A DNA stretch of 64,000 nt. Source: Tardiphaga robiniae. Its GTDB lineage: Bacteria; Pseudomonadota; Alphaproteobacteria; Rhizobiales; Xanthobacteraceae. The notes under the pieces are model-generated. The model saw only the letters and a program-made list of their open reading frames with translations. It was not told the DNA's origin and did no database searches. Below, piece by piece: positions 9,345 through 18,830 of this stretch (its first letter is position 1; each line of letters starts with the position of its first letter). The stretch covers positions 34,721-98,720 of the forward strand of contig NZ_JABMCJ010000064.1 in the NCBI RefSeq assembly GCF_013359755.1. Reading direction: 5' to 3'. Position numbers and translations under genes: made by a program.

Positions 9345-9424
9345 AACGTAATCCGCCTCAGCGGCATTGCGATTGCATGACATGGGGAGCCGCGGCATCA
9401 TCGCGCCGCGACTTCGGGGGATTT

Positions 9425-10675
9425 ATGCTTCAGCTACAATCGGCGTTCGGCGTCATCGCGCTTTTGGGGATCGCCTGGGCGCTCGGTGAAAACCGCAGCA
9501 GGGTGTCGCTGAGACAGGCCGCGATCGGTCTCGCATTGACGATCGTCGCTGCCGTGATCCTGCTGAAGCTTCCCGTCGTGACGCGCGCCTTCAGCAGCAT
9601 CAACGATGCTGTCAGCACCATCGCCGCAGCGTCGCGCGCCGGCACCTCCTTCGTGTTCGGTTATCTCGGCGGCGGCGCATTGCCGTTCGATCTCAAGAAT
9701 CCCGGCGCGGATTTCGTGCTCGCACTGCAGGCACTCCCCGTGGTGCTGGTCATCAGCGTGCTGACCAGCCTGCTCTTCTACTGGCGTATCCTGCCGCCGA
9801 TCGTACGCGGCATGGCGTGGCTGCTCGAACGCACACTCGGCATCGGCGGCGCGGTCGGGCTGTCAACGGCCGCGAACATCTTTCTGGGCATGGTCGAGGC
9901 CCCGCTGTTTATTCGCCCTTACCTCGCACAGCTCACGCGCAGCGAACTGTTTCTGGTGATGACGGGCGGCATGGCGGGGATCGCCGGTACCGTGCTGGTG
10001 CTCTACGCCACTTTCATGGCGCCACTGATCCCCGATGCGTCGGCGCATTTCGTGATTGCTTCCGTGCTCTCGGCGCCAGCTGCGATCCTTGTCAGCCTGA
10101 TCATGGTGCCTGAGACGGAGGATCGTCGCACCGGCGGCTTGCTCGCCAATCCGGACGCATCGGCCACGAGCACGATAGATGCGATCGTCAAGGGCACGAG
10201 TGCAGGCATGGAACTGCTCGTCAACATCATCGCCCTGCTGCTGGTCTTCGTGGCGCTGATGTATCTCATGAACGCGATCCTCATGATGATGCCGACCGTG
10301 GGAGGCAACACGCTGTCCGTGCAGCGCATGCTGGGTTACGTGATGGCACCGGTGTGCTGGCTGATGGGCCTGCCGTGGGACCAGGCGCTGACCGCAGGCT
10401 CGCTGATGGGCGTCAAGACGATCCTCAACGAGTTGATCGCCTATGTTCAATTGGCGAAGCTCGGTCCCGATGCGCTGGATGCACGCTCGCGCCTCATCAT
10501 GCTTTATGCGCTGTGCGGATTTGCAAATTTTGCCAGCCTCGGAATTATGATCGGAGGCCTGGGCACCATGGCGCCGGAACGTCGTAACGAAATCAACGCG
10601 CTCGGTGTGAAGTCGATCGTCTCGGGGACGCTGACGACCTGCCTGATGGGCGCGATCGTCGGCATGCTCACCTGA
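9425..10675 (+). CDS. concentrative nucleoside transporter, NupC/CNT family
   Basis: 416 residues with about nine to ten hydrophobic segments. CNT-family features: ANIFLGMVEAPLFIRPYL near residue 155 (nucleoside-binding half-helix), MTGGMAGIAGTVLVLYATFM following it, and GVKTILNELIAYVQL near 335. These fit a proton- or sodium-coupled nucleoside importer in the inner membrane. ATG at 9425 follows a GGGGG ribosome site; an earlier in-frame start at 9377 is less likely. Eighty bases from the SDR gene and last of the co-directional run. Confidence 0.87.
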   Translation: MLQLQSAFGVIALLGIAWALGENRSRVSLRQAAIGLALTIVAAVILLKLPVVTRAFSSINDAVSTIAAASRAGTSFVFGYLGGGALPFDLKNPGADFVLALQALPVVLVISVLTSLLFYWRILPPIVRGMAWLLERTLGIGGAVGLSTAANIFLGMVEAPLFIRPYLAQLTRSELFLVMTGGMAGIAGTVLVLYATFMAPLIPDASAHFVIASVLSAPAAILVSLIMVPETEDRRTGGLLANPDASATSTIDAIVKGTSAGMELLVNIIALLLVFVALMYLMNAILMMMPTVGGNTLSVQRMLGYVMAPVCWLMGLPWDQALTAGSLMGVKTILNELIAYVQLAKLGPDALDARSRLIMLYALCGFANFASLGIMIGGLGTMAPERRNEINALGVKSIVSGTLTTCLMGAIVGMLT

Positions 10676-10694
10676 GACACGCCGCCAGCGCCGG

Positions 10695-11756
10695 TCAGCC
10701 GATCGTCCGCTGCAGCAGATCGAGCCAGTTGCGCGCGCCGAGCTTGCCGAGCAGCGTCTCGGAATAGCCCTTGTCGCGCAAGGCCACGAACAGCGCCTGC
10801 AGGCCCGCGGCGGAGTCGATGGCCTCGGGCACCACCGCGCCGTCGAAATCCGATCCCAGCCCGACGTGATCCTCGCCCAGCTTCTCCAGCAGATAGTCGA
10901 TCTGCTGCACCATCAGCTCGATGCCGGTGTCGGGCCGCATGCTGCCGTCGGGGCGCAGGAAGCAGGTCGCGAAATTCAGGCCGACCATGCCGCCGGTGTC
11001 GCGGATCGCGGCGAGCTGCTTGTCGGTGAGATTGCGCGGCGACGGGCACAGCGCATGGGCATTGGAATGGGTCGCCACCAGCGGCGCCTTCGACAGCCGC
11101 GCCACGTCCCAAAAACCCTTCTCGGTGATGTGTGACAGGTCGACCAGAATCTTCAGGTCATTGCAGGCGCCGATCAACCGCTCGCCGGCCGCGGTGAGAC
11201 CGTCGCCGAGATCGGGCCCGGACGGGAAGTGAAACGGCACGCCATGGCCGAAGATGTTGGTCCGGCTCCACACCGGCCCGATCGACCGCAACCCCGCCGC
11301 ATAGAGAACGTCGAGGAATCTGAGCTCGGCGTCGATGGCCTCCGCGCCTTCCAGATGGACCACCACGGCCAGCGCCTTGCGCTCAATGGCGGACCGGATT
11401 TCGGCGGTGGTGGTGCAGATCGCCACCGCGCCTGCGGAAGCACGTTCGAGCTGCAGCAGGATGGCCAGTTCGGCGACGACGGAATTGCGCGCCTCGTCCA
11501 TCGTCAGCGGCTCGGGAAGCGGCACGGCGTAGCGTCCGCCCGTCATCTGCGCCATGAATCCCGATGACGCCTGAGCCGCCGGCGAATACAGCGCGAACAG
11601 CCCGCCGACGAACGCGCCGGCCTTCGCCTTCGGCAGGTCGATGTGACCGGCGGCTTCCCCGGTCAGGAAGTCGGATACCGGATCGTGCGATTGCGATTTG
11701 TACAGCCGCAGCAGCACATCGTTGTGACCGTCGAAAACCGGAACGGATGCAGTCAT
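10695..11756 (-). CDS. membrane dipeptidase (peptidase M19)
   Basis: 353 residues, TIM-barrel zinc dipeptidase of the renal dipeptidase family. Metal-site residues are recognisable: FDGHNDVLLRL (HxD) near residue 10, VHLEGAEAID (bridging Glu) near 137, VDLSHITEKGFWDV and THSNAHAL with two His near 205-225, and GLGSDFDGAVVPE near 300. Enzymes of this family cleave dipeptides, often with D-residues, and beta-lactam-like amides. No signal peptide is visible, so it is probably cytoplasmic. Convergent with nupC (stop codons about 20 bases apart). Confidence 0.9.
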   Translation of the reverse strand: MTASVPVFDGHNDVLLRLYKSQSHDPVSDFLTGEAAGHIDLPKAKAGAFVGGLFALYSPAAQASSGFMAQMTGGRYAVPLPEPLTMDEARNSVVAELAILLQLERASAGAVAICTTTAEIRSAIERKALAVVVHLEGAEAIDAELRFLDVLYAAGLRSIGPVWSRTNIFGHGVPFHFPSGPDLGDGLTAAGERLIGACNDLKILVDLSHITEKGFWDVARLSKAPLVATHSNAHALCPSPRNLTDKQLAAIRDTGGMVGLNFATCFLRPDGSMRPDTGIELMVQQIDYLLEKLGEDHVGLGSDFDGAVVPEAIDSAAGLQALFVALRDKGYSETLLGKLGARNWLDLLQRTIG

Positions 11757-11857
11757 GAGATACTCGTTGAGGGCCAGGGCAGCGACGGGCTCAGCATAGC
11801 TGATTCAATGCCACTGCGACGCGCGAACAAGGCACGCGTCGCATTTCCGCACGCGAA

Positions 11858-12406
11858 CTACCGGACTTCCACCGTCTTGAATTCCGCCGGCAGGATTACT
11901 TCAAGCAATTCGCAATTGTCGGAGTAATCGCGGATCAGGTGCCTGATGCGCGGCGGCTGGGTCCAGCATGACCCCTGACGCATGGTCATCTCGCCCTCGC
12001 CTTCCATATAGGCCTTCACCCAGCCATTCAGCACATAGACCAGCTGAAACTCGGCATCGTGATAGTGAAGCTTGGAGACCTCTTTCGGATCGCAAGGTCC
12101 GATCAGCCGGATGACATGCGCATGCGCCAAACCGCCGGTCGCAGCGGCAACGCCGAGATCGCGATACTTCGCGTAGGCACGCAGGCCGTCGCCGAGAAAT
12201 GCTTCTTCCTGATAGTGGCTGATCGCGACGCGCTGCTTGCGGCGCGGGCCGGGTTTCGCCGCGGCCTTGGCGACAGCTTTTGTACTCGCCTTGGCCGGCT
12301 TGCCAACAGCGAGCTTTTTTGCTGCTTTCGCTACCACCTGTGTCGCAGGCTTCTTCGTCCCAGCCGTTTTCGCCGCGCTCTTTGACGTTCGCTTCAGCTT
12401 CGCCAT
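11858..12406 (-). CDS. cupin-domain protein with Lys/Ala-rich H1-like N-terminal tail
   Basis: 182 residues in two parts. Residues 1-59 are low-complexity, rich in Lys, Ala and Pro (KAAKKLAVGKPAKA style), like bacterial histone-H1-type tails. From about residue 60 a cupin fold follows: LHYHDAEFQLVYVLNGWVKAY supplies the HxH...E...G pattern, and GSCWTQPPRIRHLI supplies the second motif with its His. Single cupins of this kind bind metal and small ligands. The tail suggests nucleic-acid binding, which is inference. ATG at 12406 chosen because it starts directly with MAKLKRTSK; an upstream in-frame start at 12439 is possible. Confidence 0.75.
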   Translation of the reverse strand: MAKLKRTSKSAAKTAGTKKPATQVVAKAAKKLAVGKPAKASTKAVAKAAAKPGPRRKQRVAISHYQEEAFLGDGLRAYAKYRDLGVAAATGGLAHAHVIRLIGPCDPKEVSKLHYHDAEFQLVYVLNGWVKAYMEGEGEMTMRQGSCWTQPPRIRHLIRDYSDNCELLEVILPAEFKTVEVR

Positions 12407-12513
12407 GTCGTGTTTCCCACCCGGCGCAATGCCTAACAAACGGCCAGCGCGTCCGGGAACCTAGCTGTAGTTCAGCACAGCGGCAATTCATCCGGCGCGT
12501 TGAGAGGCGCGGA

Positions 12514-12804
12514 CTAGTGCAACCGGAAGACGCCATCCACGGCACGAAGCTCGGCCGGCTTGATCAGTTTCGAATGCGCGACGGTGACCGCAAAGAGCGG
12601 GCCATCGAGCTTCTCCTGCCAGAAATCAAGGAAATCCTTCAGCGCGGGAAACTTCGGAAACAAATCATAGTTCTGCCAGACATAGGTCTGCAGCAGCGAG
12701 GGATGGTCGGGCATGCGGTAGAGGATCTGTGCCGTCGTCAGCCCGTAGCCAAGCACCTGCTTTCTGAAATCGTCAGAAACTGCATTTCTCGAGACCATGT
12801 TCAA
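12514..12804 (-). CDS. usg: Usg family protein
   Basis: 96 residues. The sequence FRKQVLGYGLTTAQILYRMP, then DHPSLLQTYVWQNYDL and HSKLIKPAELRAVDG is characteristic of alphaproteobacterial Usg proteins. The name derives from gene position next to asd/trp genes in other bacteria; biochemical function is unknown. Cytoplasmic, no signal peptide. The start may be Met1 (12804) or Met3 (12798); MVSRNAV is the usual family start. It stands alone between the cupin gene and the groESL control region. Confidence 0.85.
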   Translation of the reverse strand: MNMVSRNAVSDDFRKQVLGYGLTTAQILYRMPDHPSLLQTYVWQNYDLFPKFPALKDFLDFWQEKLDGPLFAVTVAHSKLIKPAELRAVDGVFRLH

Positions 12805-12996
12805 CCTCCATGGACAGAGCGCATTCGGCTAAGTGGATTCCGGTTTGACGTCGAACTTCGCTCTGCTCTCCTGTGACCGTGCTGACTGCAGCGAACCGGC
12901 TTCCACTTCGCCCGTGACAACACGATGCATGAAATGTGACGCAAGCAACGTCTTCATCACAAGCTTAAAAGTTTAATAATGTATTGAAAGCCGAGT

Positions 12997-13025
12997 GTTA
13001 GCAGCCACTTACCGTGGATGCTAAC
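12997..13025. promoter_or_regulatory. interrupted inverted repeat upstream of groES
   Basis: GTTAGCA (12997-13003) and CCAC (13005-13008) pair with GTGG (13014-13017) and TGCTAAC (13019-13025), interrupted by one base on each side, with a 5-base loop. The TTAGCA arms recall half of a CIRCE site but the GAGTG halves are not correctly placed. Possible extra regulator site or the end of a leader transcript. Confidence 0.45.
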
Positions 13026-13063
13026 GGATTCGAGGACCGGTATCGGAGGGTCTTAACCAATTC

Positions 13064-13088
13064 TGGCACCCGTCATATTTGAGTGCCA
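13064..13088. promoter_or_regulatory. CIRCE element (HrcA operator) of groESL
   Basis: TGGCACCC, a 9-base spacer, then GAGTGCCA: one mismatch from a perfect inverted repeat. The arm length and exact 9-base spacing match CIRCE, in the TGGCACTC-N9-GAGTGCCA form used in Alphaproteobacteria. HrcA repressor would bind here; hrcA is not in the window. Confidence 0.85.
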
Positions 13089-13106
13089 AAATATTTGATA
13101 CAGACC

Positions 13107-13135
13107 CTTGCCGGTGGGGAACGTTCGGCCTATGT
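13107..13135 (+). promoter_or_regulatory. sigma-32 (RpoH)-type promoter of groESL
   Basis: CTTG (13107-13110), an 18-base spacer, then CCTATGT (13129-13135). This fits the alphaproteobacterial RpoH form (CTTG, 17-18 bases, CCTATNT). It lies about 80 bases before the groES start and just downstream of CIRCE, giving dual heat-shock control. Confidence 0.65.
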
Positions 13136-13217
13136 CCGGACCAGCTGCGCTGGCACTTGTTGGCTCAGACTGCCAATTTAAATTTCTCAAGCATCTACAG
13201 AAACTTAGGAGGACTGC

Positions 13218-13535
13218 ATGAAATTCCGTCCGCTTCACGATCGCGTTGTGGTCAAGCGTATCGACGCCGAAGAGAAGTCCGCTGGCGGCATCATCATTCC
13301 GGATAGCGCCAAAGAGAAGCCCTCCCAGGGCGAGATCGTCTCCGTCGGCCCGGGCGGCCGCGACGAAGCCGGCAAGCTGATCCCGATCGATCTGAAGGTC
13401 GGCGAGCGCGTGCTGTTCGGCAAGTGGTCGGGCACCGAGGTCAAGATCGACGGTCAGGACCTTCTGATCATGAAGGAAAGCGACATCATGGGCGTTCTCG
13501 AAGGCGCCGCTCCCGCCAAGAAGAAGGCCGCTTAA
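13218..13535 (+). CDS. groES: co-chaperonin GroES
   Basis: 105 residues, standard Hsp10. [16 protein letters not shown] at the start, the mobile loop [18 protein letters not shown] near residue 20-37 that contacts GroEL, and [13 protein letters not shown] in the roof region. Forms a heptameric lid on GroEL in the cytoplasm. Preceded by AGGAGG at ideal spacing, with CIRCE and an RpoH-type promoter upstream. Forms a two-gene operon with groEL, 41 bases downstream. The C-terminus PAKKKAA is slightly extended compared with the E. coli protein, as usual in rhizobia. Confidence 0.98.
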   Translation: MKFRPLHDRVVVKRIDAEEKSAGGIIIPDSAKEKPSQGEIVSVGPGGRDEAGKLIPIDLKVGERVLFGKWSGTEVKIDGQDLLIMKESDIMGVLEGAAPAKKKAA

Positions 13536-13558
13536 GCGCCTTTCCTCTCTCCCCTTAA

Positions 13559-15220
<1,662 letters not shown>

Positions 15221-15252
15221 GTCCAACGCTTCAAGCAACTATCAGAATGCAG

Positions 15253-15282
15253 AACCCCGGCAGCGATGCCGGGGTTTTTGTT
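15253..15282 (+). terminator. factor-independent terminator of groESL
   Basis: AACCCCGGC pairs with GCCGGGGTT around a 6-base loop, followed by TTTTTG TTT. Located 33 bases after the groEL stop codon. Confidence 0.9.
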
Positions 15283-15283
15283 T

Positions 15284-15602
15284 GGCTGATACTCAAGTCT
15301 TTTGAATTTCATGTCTGATAAAGTTAGACTCTTTCACTTTTCGTCGGCAGTTTTTCCAGTACAGCTTCGAGAAGCTCTTGAAGGCTCGTGATTTGATTGA
15401 TTAGTTCGACGGCCTCTCGCCTATTAATCCCCTGACAATTATCTCGCTGCCAAAGCACACCGGCCCGAGGATTTCCTTGAACCCATCGCAATCCGAAAGA
15501 TGGGTATCGCTGCGCTCACCCATCCGACACACTTCGACCTCCGCCGAAACATCGCCGTTGGCGATCCTGTACGACGTGACCATCGCCTAGGGAGCATGGA
15601 TC
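15284..15602. other. intergenic stretch between groEL and the RidA gene
   Basis: About 320 bases with no convincing gene. A minus-strand frame of 60 residues (15401-15583) is open but has no ribosome site or family resemblance. The one structured part is the triple repeat at 15481-15524, listed separately. The region is less GC-rich than its flanks. Confidence 0.55.
15481..15524. repeat. alternating inverted repeats (ACCCATC / GATGGGT)
   Basis: ACCCATC (15481-15487), GATGGGT (15499-15505) and ACCCATC (15518-15524). The middle copy can pair with either side, giving two mutually exclusive hairpins. The GATGGGTATCGCTGCGCT core resembles a dispersed repeat of Bradyrhizobium-type genomes. Confidence 0.6.
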
Positions 15603-15998
15603 ATGAAACAGGTTATCCGCATCGAGCCGCTATCGACCTACATGGAGCGGCGGCGGGCGCCGGTGTCCGCCGTGACCCGCCACGGCGACACGCTCTATGT
15701 GTCGGGTTTTCCGCCGTTCGATCCAGCCACGGGTGAGATCGTCGTCGGCGCGTCGGTGGAGCGCCAGACCGAGATCGTGCTTGATCAGCTGAAACTTTGC
15801 GTCGAGACCGCGGGCTCATCGCTGGACCAGGTGCTCAAATGCAACGTCTATTGCACCTCGGCCGAACACTTCCCCGCCGTGAACGCGATCTACGCGCGTT
15901 ATTTTCCCAACGACCCGCCTGCCCGCATCTTCGTCTGCGTGCCGACATGGTTCGCCGATTTCGATATCGAAATCGATTGCATCGCGGCGATCGGCTAA
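15603..15998 (+). CDS. RidA family enamine/imine deaminase-like protein
   Basis: 131 residues of the YjgF/YER057c/UK114 fold. LYVSGFPPFDPATGEIV near residue 28 and the C-terminal ARIFVCVPTWFADFDIEIDC, with the substrate-binding Arg and the conserved Glu, are retained. RidA proteins hydrolyse reactive 2-aminoacrylate-type enamines released by PLP enzymes; the conserved Arg makes this activity possible. Its stop codon overlaps that of the convergent ArsR-type gene. Confidence 0.85.
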   Translation: MKQVIRIEPLSTYMERRRAPVSAVTRHGDTLYVSGFPPFDPATGEIVVGASVERQTEIVLDQLKLCVETAGSSLDQVLKCNVYCTSAEHFPAVNAIYARYFPNDPPARIFVCVPTWFADFDIEIDCIAAIG

Positions 15999-16309
15999 CC
16001 CGCCTCCGCGTGCGTCAGGATCAGCTTCAGCAATCCCGGAAACCGCGCGTCAATGTCGGCCTCGCGGACAACGTTGCGATGCTCGACGCCGCGCTTGGTG
16101 GTCTGCACCACGCCAGCCTCGCGCAGGATGCGAAAGTGATTGGAGACCGTCGACTTGGCCATGGTGCAGGGTGCCGCCGCCGCGCACGACATGCAGTCGT
16201 GCTGGCCGATCATCGCCTTGACCATCTGCAACCTCGCCGGATCGGCCAACGCCGAGAGCACGCCGGCCAGCGTGATGTCCTTGGTCGCGGGGTGAACGAA
16301 CTGAACCAT
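15995..16309 (-). CDS. ArsR-family transcriptional regulator with Cys motif
   Basis: 104 residues from ATG at 16309 (MVQFVHPATKDITLAGV). Winged helix-turn-helix with recognition helix KSTVSNHFRILREAGVV near residue 58-74. Just before it lies DCMSCAAAAPC, three cysteines in a C-x2-C-x5-C pattern that could bind metal or sense oxidants; this is inference. Divergent from the SDR gene, with an inverted-repeat operator between them, so it probably represses that gene and itself. Convergent with RidA, sharing stop-codon bases. Confidence 0.85.
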   Translation of the reverse strand: MVQFVHPATKDITLAGVLSALADPARLQMVKAMIGQHDCMSCAAAAPCTMAKSTVSNHFRILREAGVVQTTKRGVEHRNVVREADIDARFPGLLKLILTHAEAG

Positions 16310-16339
16310 GAAAAAGATATAGGCGCCCCCTTGCGCTCG

Positions 16340-16370
16340 TTCAATAGTCCCATACTTCCGAACTATTGAA
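16340..16370. promoter_or_regulatory. inverted-repeat operator between ArsR-type gene and SDR
   Basis: TTCAATAGT (16340-16348) and ACTATTGAA (16362-16370), perfect 9-base arms with a 13-base spacer. It lies between two divergent starts (16309 and 16393), where an ArsR-type dimer would bind. Confidence 0.75.
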
Positions 16371-16392
16371 GCATCCAAGAGGGATCACGACC

Positions 16393-17145
16393 ATGACCAA
16401 GACATTCGAAGGCAAAGTTGCGCTGGTGACCGGCGGCTCAAAGGGCATCGGCGCTGAAATCGCCATCCAGCTCGCCGCCGGAGGCGCTGCCGTCGCCGTC
16501 AATTACGCATCCAGCAAGAGGGGCGCCGACGAGGTCGTCGCGAAGATCACAGCCAAGGGCGGCAAGGCCATCGCGGTGCACGGCAATCTCGCCGAGCCGG
16601 ACGGCGCCAAATCCGTGGTGGCCGAGACCGTCAAGGCGTTCGGACCGATCGACATTCTCGTCAACAATGCGGGCGTCTATGAATTCGCCCCTCTCGACAG
16701 CATCACGCCGGAGCACTTTCACAGGCATTTCGATCTGAACGTGCTCGGGCTGCTGCTCGCTTCGCAGGAAGCGGCCAGACACTTCAACCCCAATGGCGGC
16801 AGCATCGTCAACATCTCATCGGGCGTCTCTACGATCACCCCACCGGGTTCAGCGGTCTACACCGCGACCAAGGCTTCCGTCGATGCGATCACGTCGGTAC
16901 TGGCGAAGGAGCTCGCGCCGCGCAAGATCCGCGTCAACGCCGTCAATCCCGGCATGATCGCGACCGAGGGCGTGGTGTCAGCCGGATTCCATGAAGGCGA
17001 CATGCGCAAGTGGATCGAATCCGCCACGCCGATGGGCCGCATCGGCAAGGTCGAGGAAATCGCTTCCGTCGTCGCATTCCTCGCTTCTGATGCTGCATCT
17101 TACGTGACGGGCGAAACGCTGCACGCCACCGGCGGCTTCAGGTAA
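16393..17145 (+). CDS. SDR family oxidoreductase (FabG-like)
   Basis: 250 residues. TGGSKGIGAEIA nucleotide motif near residue 12, NNAGVY near 90, catalytic Ser in NISSGVS near 140, YTATKASVDA (Tyr/Lys) near 155, and INPGM-type PG motif (AVNPGMIATEG) near 185. Classical 3-oxoacyl-reductase-like architecture, but the family is broad. ATG at 16393 follows an AGAGGGA ribosome site. Likely the target of the divergent ArsR-type regulator. A terminator follows at 17186. Confidence 0.9.
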   Translation: MTKTFEGKVALVTGGSKGIGAEIAIQLAAGGAAVAVNYASSKRGADEVVAKITAKGGKAIAVHGNLAEPDGAKSVVAETVKAFGPIDILVNNAGVYEFAPLDSITPEHFHRHFDLNVLGLLLASQEAARHFNPNGGSIVNISSGVSTITPPGSAVYTATKASVDAITSVLAKELAPRKIRVNAVNPGMIATEGVVSAGFHEGDMRKWIESATPMGRIGKVEEIASVVAFLASDAASYVTGETLHATGGFR

Positions 17146-17185
17146 CCCACGCGCTCTGCTCAACAGTCTATCCGACATAGGCCAA

Positions 17186-17211
17186 GGGCGGTGCAATCAG
17201 CACCGCCTTTG
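17186..17211 (+). terminator. terminator-like hairpin after SDR
   Basis: GGCGGTG (17187-17193) pairs with CACCGCC (17201-17207) over a 7-base loop, followed by TTTGCTTG. Short T-run, so moderate strength. Confidence 0.7.
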
Positions 17212-17243
17212 CTTGTTATCGCGAGGCCAAATCTCTCCTTGCC

Positions 17244-17597
17244 TCAATCATCATCACCGCCGGCCGCCGGCATCTGCGGCATCGACGGTGTCTGCATGCG
17301 ATCCGCCGCTGATGGCTTCATGCGTTCGCGTGACGGAGCTTGCCCACGCATCATCTGAGCCTGATCGTGCTCGACCTGCGGAAAGAACACATCGTAGCAA
17401 GCGCGGCTCAAGCGCGGTCCTGCGCTGCGCAGACAGTTTTCCACGCGCCCCTCGTCCGGCATCGCGGATGTACAGAGGCGAAACGCATCGGGCGTGCAGG
17501 CTTCGCGCTGTGCGTCGGTGCCGCTGGCCAAAGCCGCGGCGCTGAAACCCGCGATCAACGCCATGGCGGTCGTCAGGCTTGTCAGAGTGTTTGCCAT
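17244..17597 (-). CDS. small secreted Cys-rich protein of unknown function
   Basis: 117 residues from ATG at 17597, which has AGGAC just upstream. Residues 1-24 form a signal peptide (hydrophobic LTTAMALIAGFSAAALA with Ala cleavage site). The mature part has four cysteines in the order C-x8-C, then ENCLRSAGPRLSRAC, a spacing like the eukaryotic-type cysteine-rich repeat (PF00839), and ends in a Met/Pro/Gln-rich tail with GGDDD. Predicted periplasmic. No function can be assigned. Confidence 0.65.
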   Translation of the reverse strand: MANTLTSLTTAMALIAGFSAAALASGTDAQREACTPDAFRLCTSAMPDEGRVENCLRSAGPRLSRACYDVFFPQVEHDQAQMMRGQAPSRERMKPSAADRMQTPSMPQMPAAGGDDD

Positions 17598-17724
17598 CGG
17601 TCCTGTCCTTACGAAGTTATGACAGGTGAAATTCTCAGTGGCGCGCTCGGTTCCTTCCTGGCCGCTCACATGCTGCTGAAAATGCAGGCTTAAGCGAGTG
17701 TAACGACAGAGCCCACAAAGCGAG

Positions 17725-18552
17725 TCAGTTGACCGCCTGCGTGCTTTCGTCGATCTCGTCGGTCCACACCTTGAAACTCACCAGCGTGTTCGGCCCAAAA
17801 GTTTGCGTGATCGGCACATCCGCGGCATCGCGGCCCTGCGCGATCAACACGCGTCCGATCCGCGGGATGTTGTTGCGGGCGTCAAACGTATACCAGCGGC
17901 CGCCGATATAGGCTTCGAACCAGCCAGCGAAATCGCCGTCGGCCCATGGCTTCGGCATACCGATGTCACCGAGATAGCCGGTGCAGTAGCGCGCTGGAAT
18001 ATTCATGCAGCGACAGAAGGTGATGGCCAGATGTGCATAGTCGCGGCAAACGCCCTTCCCCTCGTTGTAAGCGTCCCAGGCGGTCTTGGTCGCGCGTGCG
18101 TGCTCGTAACCGAACTGGATATGGTTATGCACGAAATCGCAGATTGCCTGCACGCGCGCCCAGCCAGGCACAGTCTTCTCGAACAACTGCCAGGCGACGT
18201 CCGACAGCCGATCCGTCTCGCAGTAACGGCTACCGAGCAGATAGACGATCGTCTCGGCCGGCAGATCCTCCACTGCGTGCTGCACAGCGGACGGCACGAT
18301 GATATCCGGCTTGCCGCTATCGTTGACGATACCGTCGGCTTTGAACGTGATGCGGCCCGTCGGCGCAACAATGCGGCTGCACCAGTTGCCAAAGCCATCG
18401 CGATACGGCGTGATCGGAACTGAGGGATTTATCGTGAGATAGTCCGGCACCACCACGTCGGAGGCACGCGTGAAGTGCATGCCCATCACGATCATGACAG
18501 GCGTCGGCTGCGGGAAATCATAGATCATCTCGTAGCCAACACGGATCTTCAT
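17725..18552 (-). CDS. transglutaminase-like protein, catalytic His position substituted
   Basis: 275 residues, ATG at 18552. Same fold as the transglutaminase in the Anbu module: N-terminal MKIRVGYEMIYDFPQPTP and catalytic core with Cys169 in GVCRDYAH and Asp224 in YTFDARNN. Where the other protein has GHAWAEAY, this one has FAGWFEAY, so Ala209 stands at the expected His position. It may be inactive, use another residue, or belong to a subfamily with a shifted triad. C-terminal VPITQTFGPNTLVSFKVWT is typical of this rhizobial subgroup. No signal peptide. Stands alone, not beside ATP-grasp/alpha-E genes. Confidence 0.8.
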   Translation of the reverse strand: MKIRVGYEMIYDFPQPTPVMIVMGMHFTRASDVVVPDYLTINPSVPITPYRDGFGNWCSRIVAPTGRITFKADGIVNDSGKPDIIVPSAVQHAVEDLPAETIVYLLGSRYCETDRLSDVAWQLFEKTVPGWARVQAICDFVHNHIQFGYEHARATKTAWDAYNEGKGVCRDYAHLAITFCRCMNIPARYCTGYLGDIGMPKPWADGDFAGWFEAYIGGRWYTFDARNNIPRIGRVLIAQGRDAADVPITQTFGPNTLVSFKVWTDEIDESTQAVN

Positions 18553-18830
18553 GCAAAACACCTCATCCCGGCAAATCGTTGATTTCAAAAGCGAGACATC
18601 GCAAGCGTTGCACATTGCGCGACGATCTTGCGAGAAAAACTCAGCGCAAGCGTCCGGCCAGAATGTCATCGATGTCAGATACATCCTCGAAATGGCGACA
18701 AAACGTCCAATAACAAGACAATCATAGCGAAATTCGACGAAACACCGGATCGCTCAAAGAAATCGGTGGCTAATATCTGTGAATAGGCGCACGCTGAACG
18801 GATGCCGGATCTCAGCAGCGACATGCGCGC

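Larger units (their letters stand above)
12805..13217. other. groESL upstream control region, no gene seen
   Basis: 413 bases without a credible gene. The left part is AT-rich around 12960-12990. It holds a hairpin (12997-13025), a CIRCE element (13064-13088), a sigma-32-like promoter (13107-13135) and, right before groES, an AGGAGG ribosome site. Each is listed separately. Confidence 0.7.

Noticed and set aside
15401..15583. 60-residue minus-strand open frame between groEL and ridA
   Set aside because: No ribosome site, no recognisable domain, and it covers a dispersed inverted repeat.
17619..17693. 24-residue hydrophobic peptide frame (MTGEILSGALGSFLAAH)
   Set aside because: Too short and without a good ribosome site; lies in the promoter gap of the divergent secreted-protein gene.
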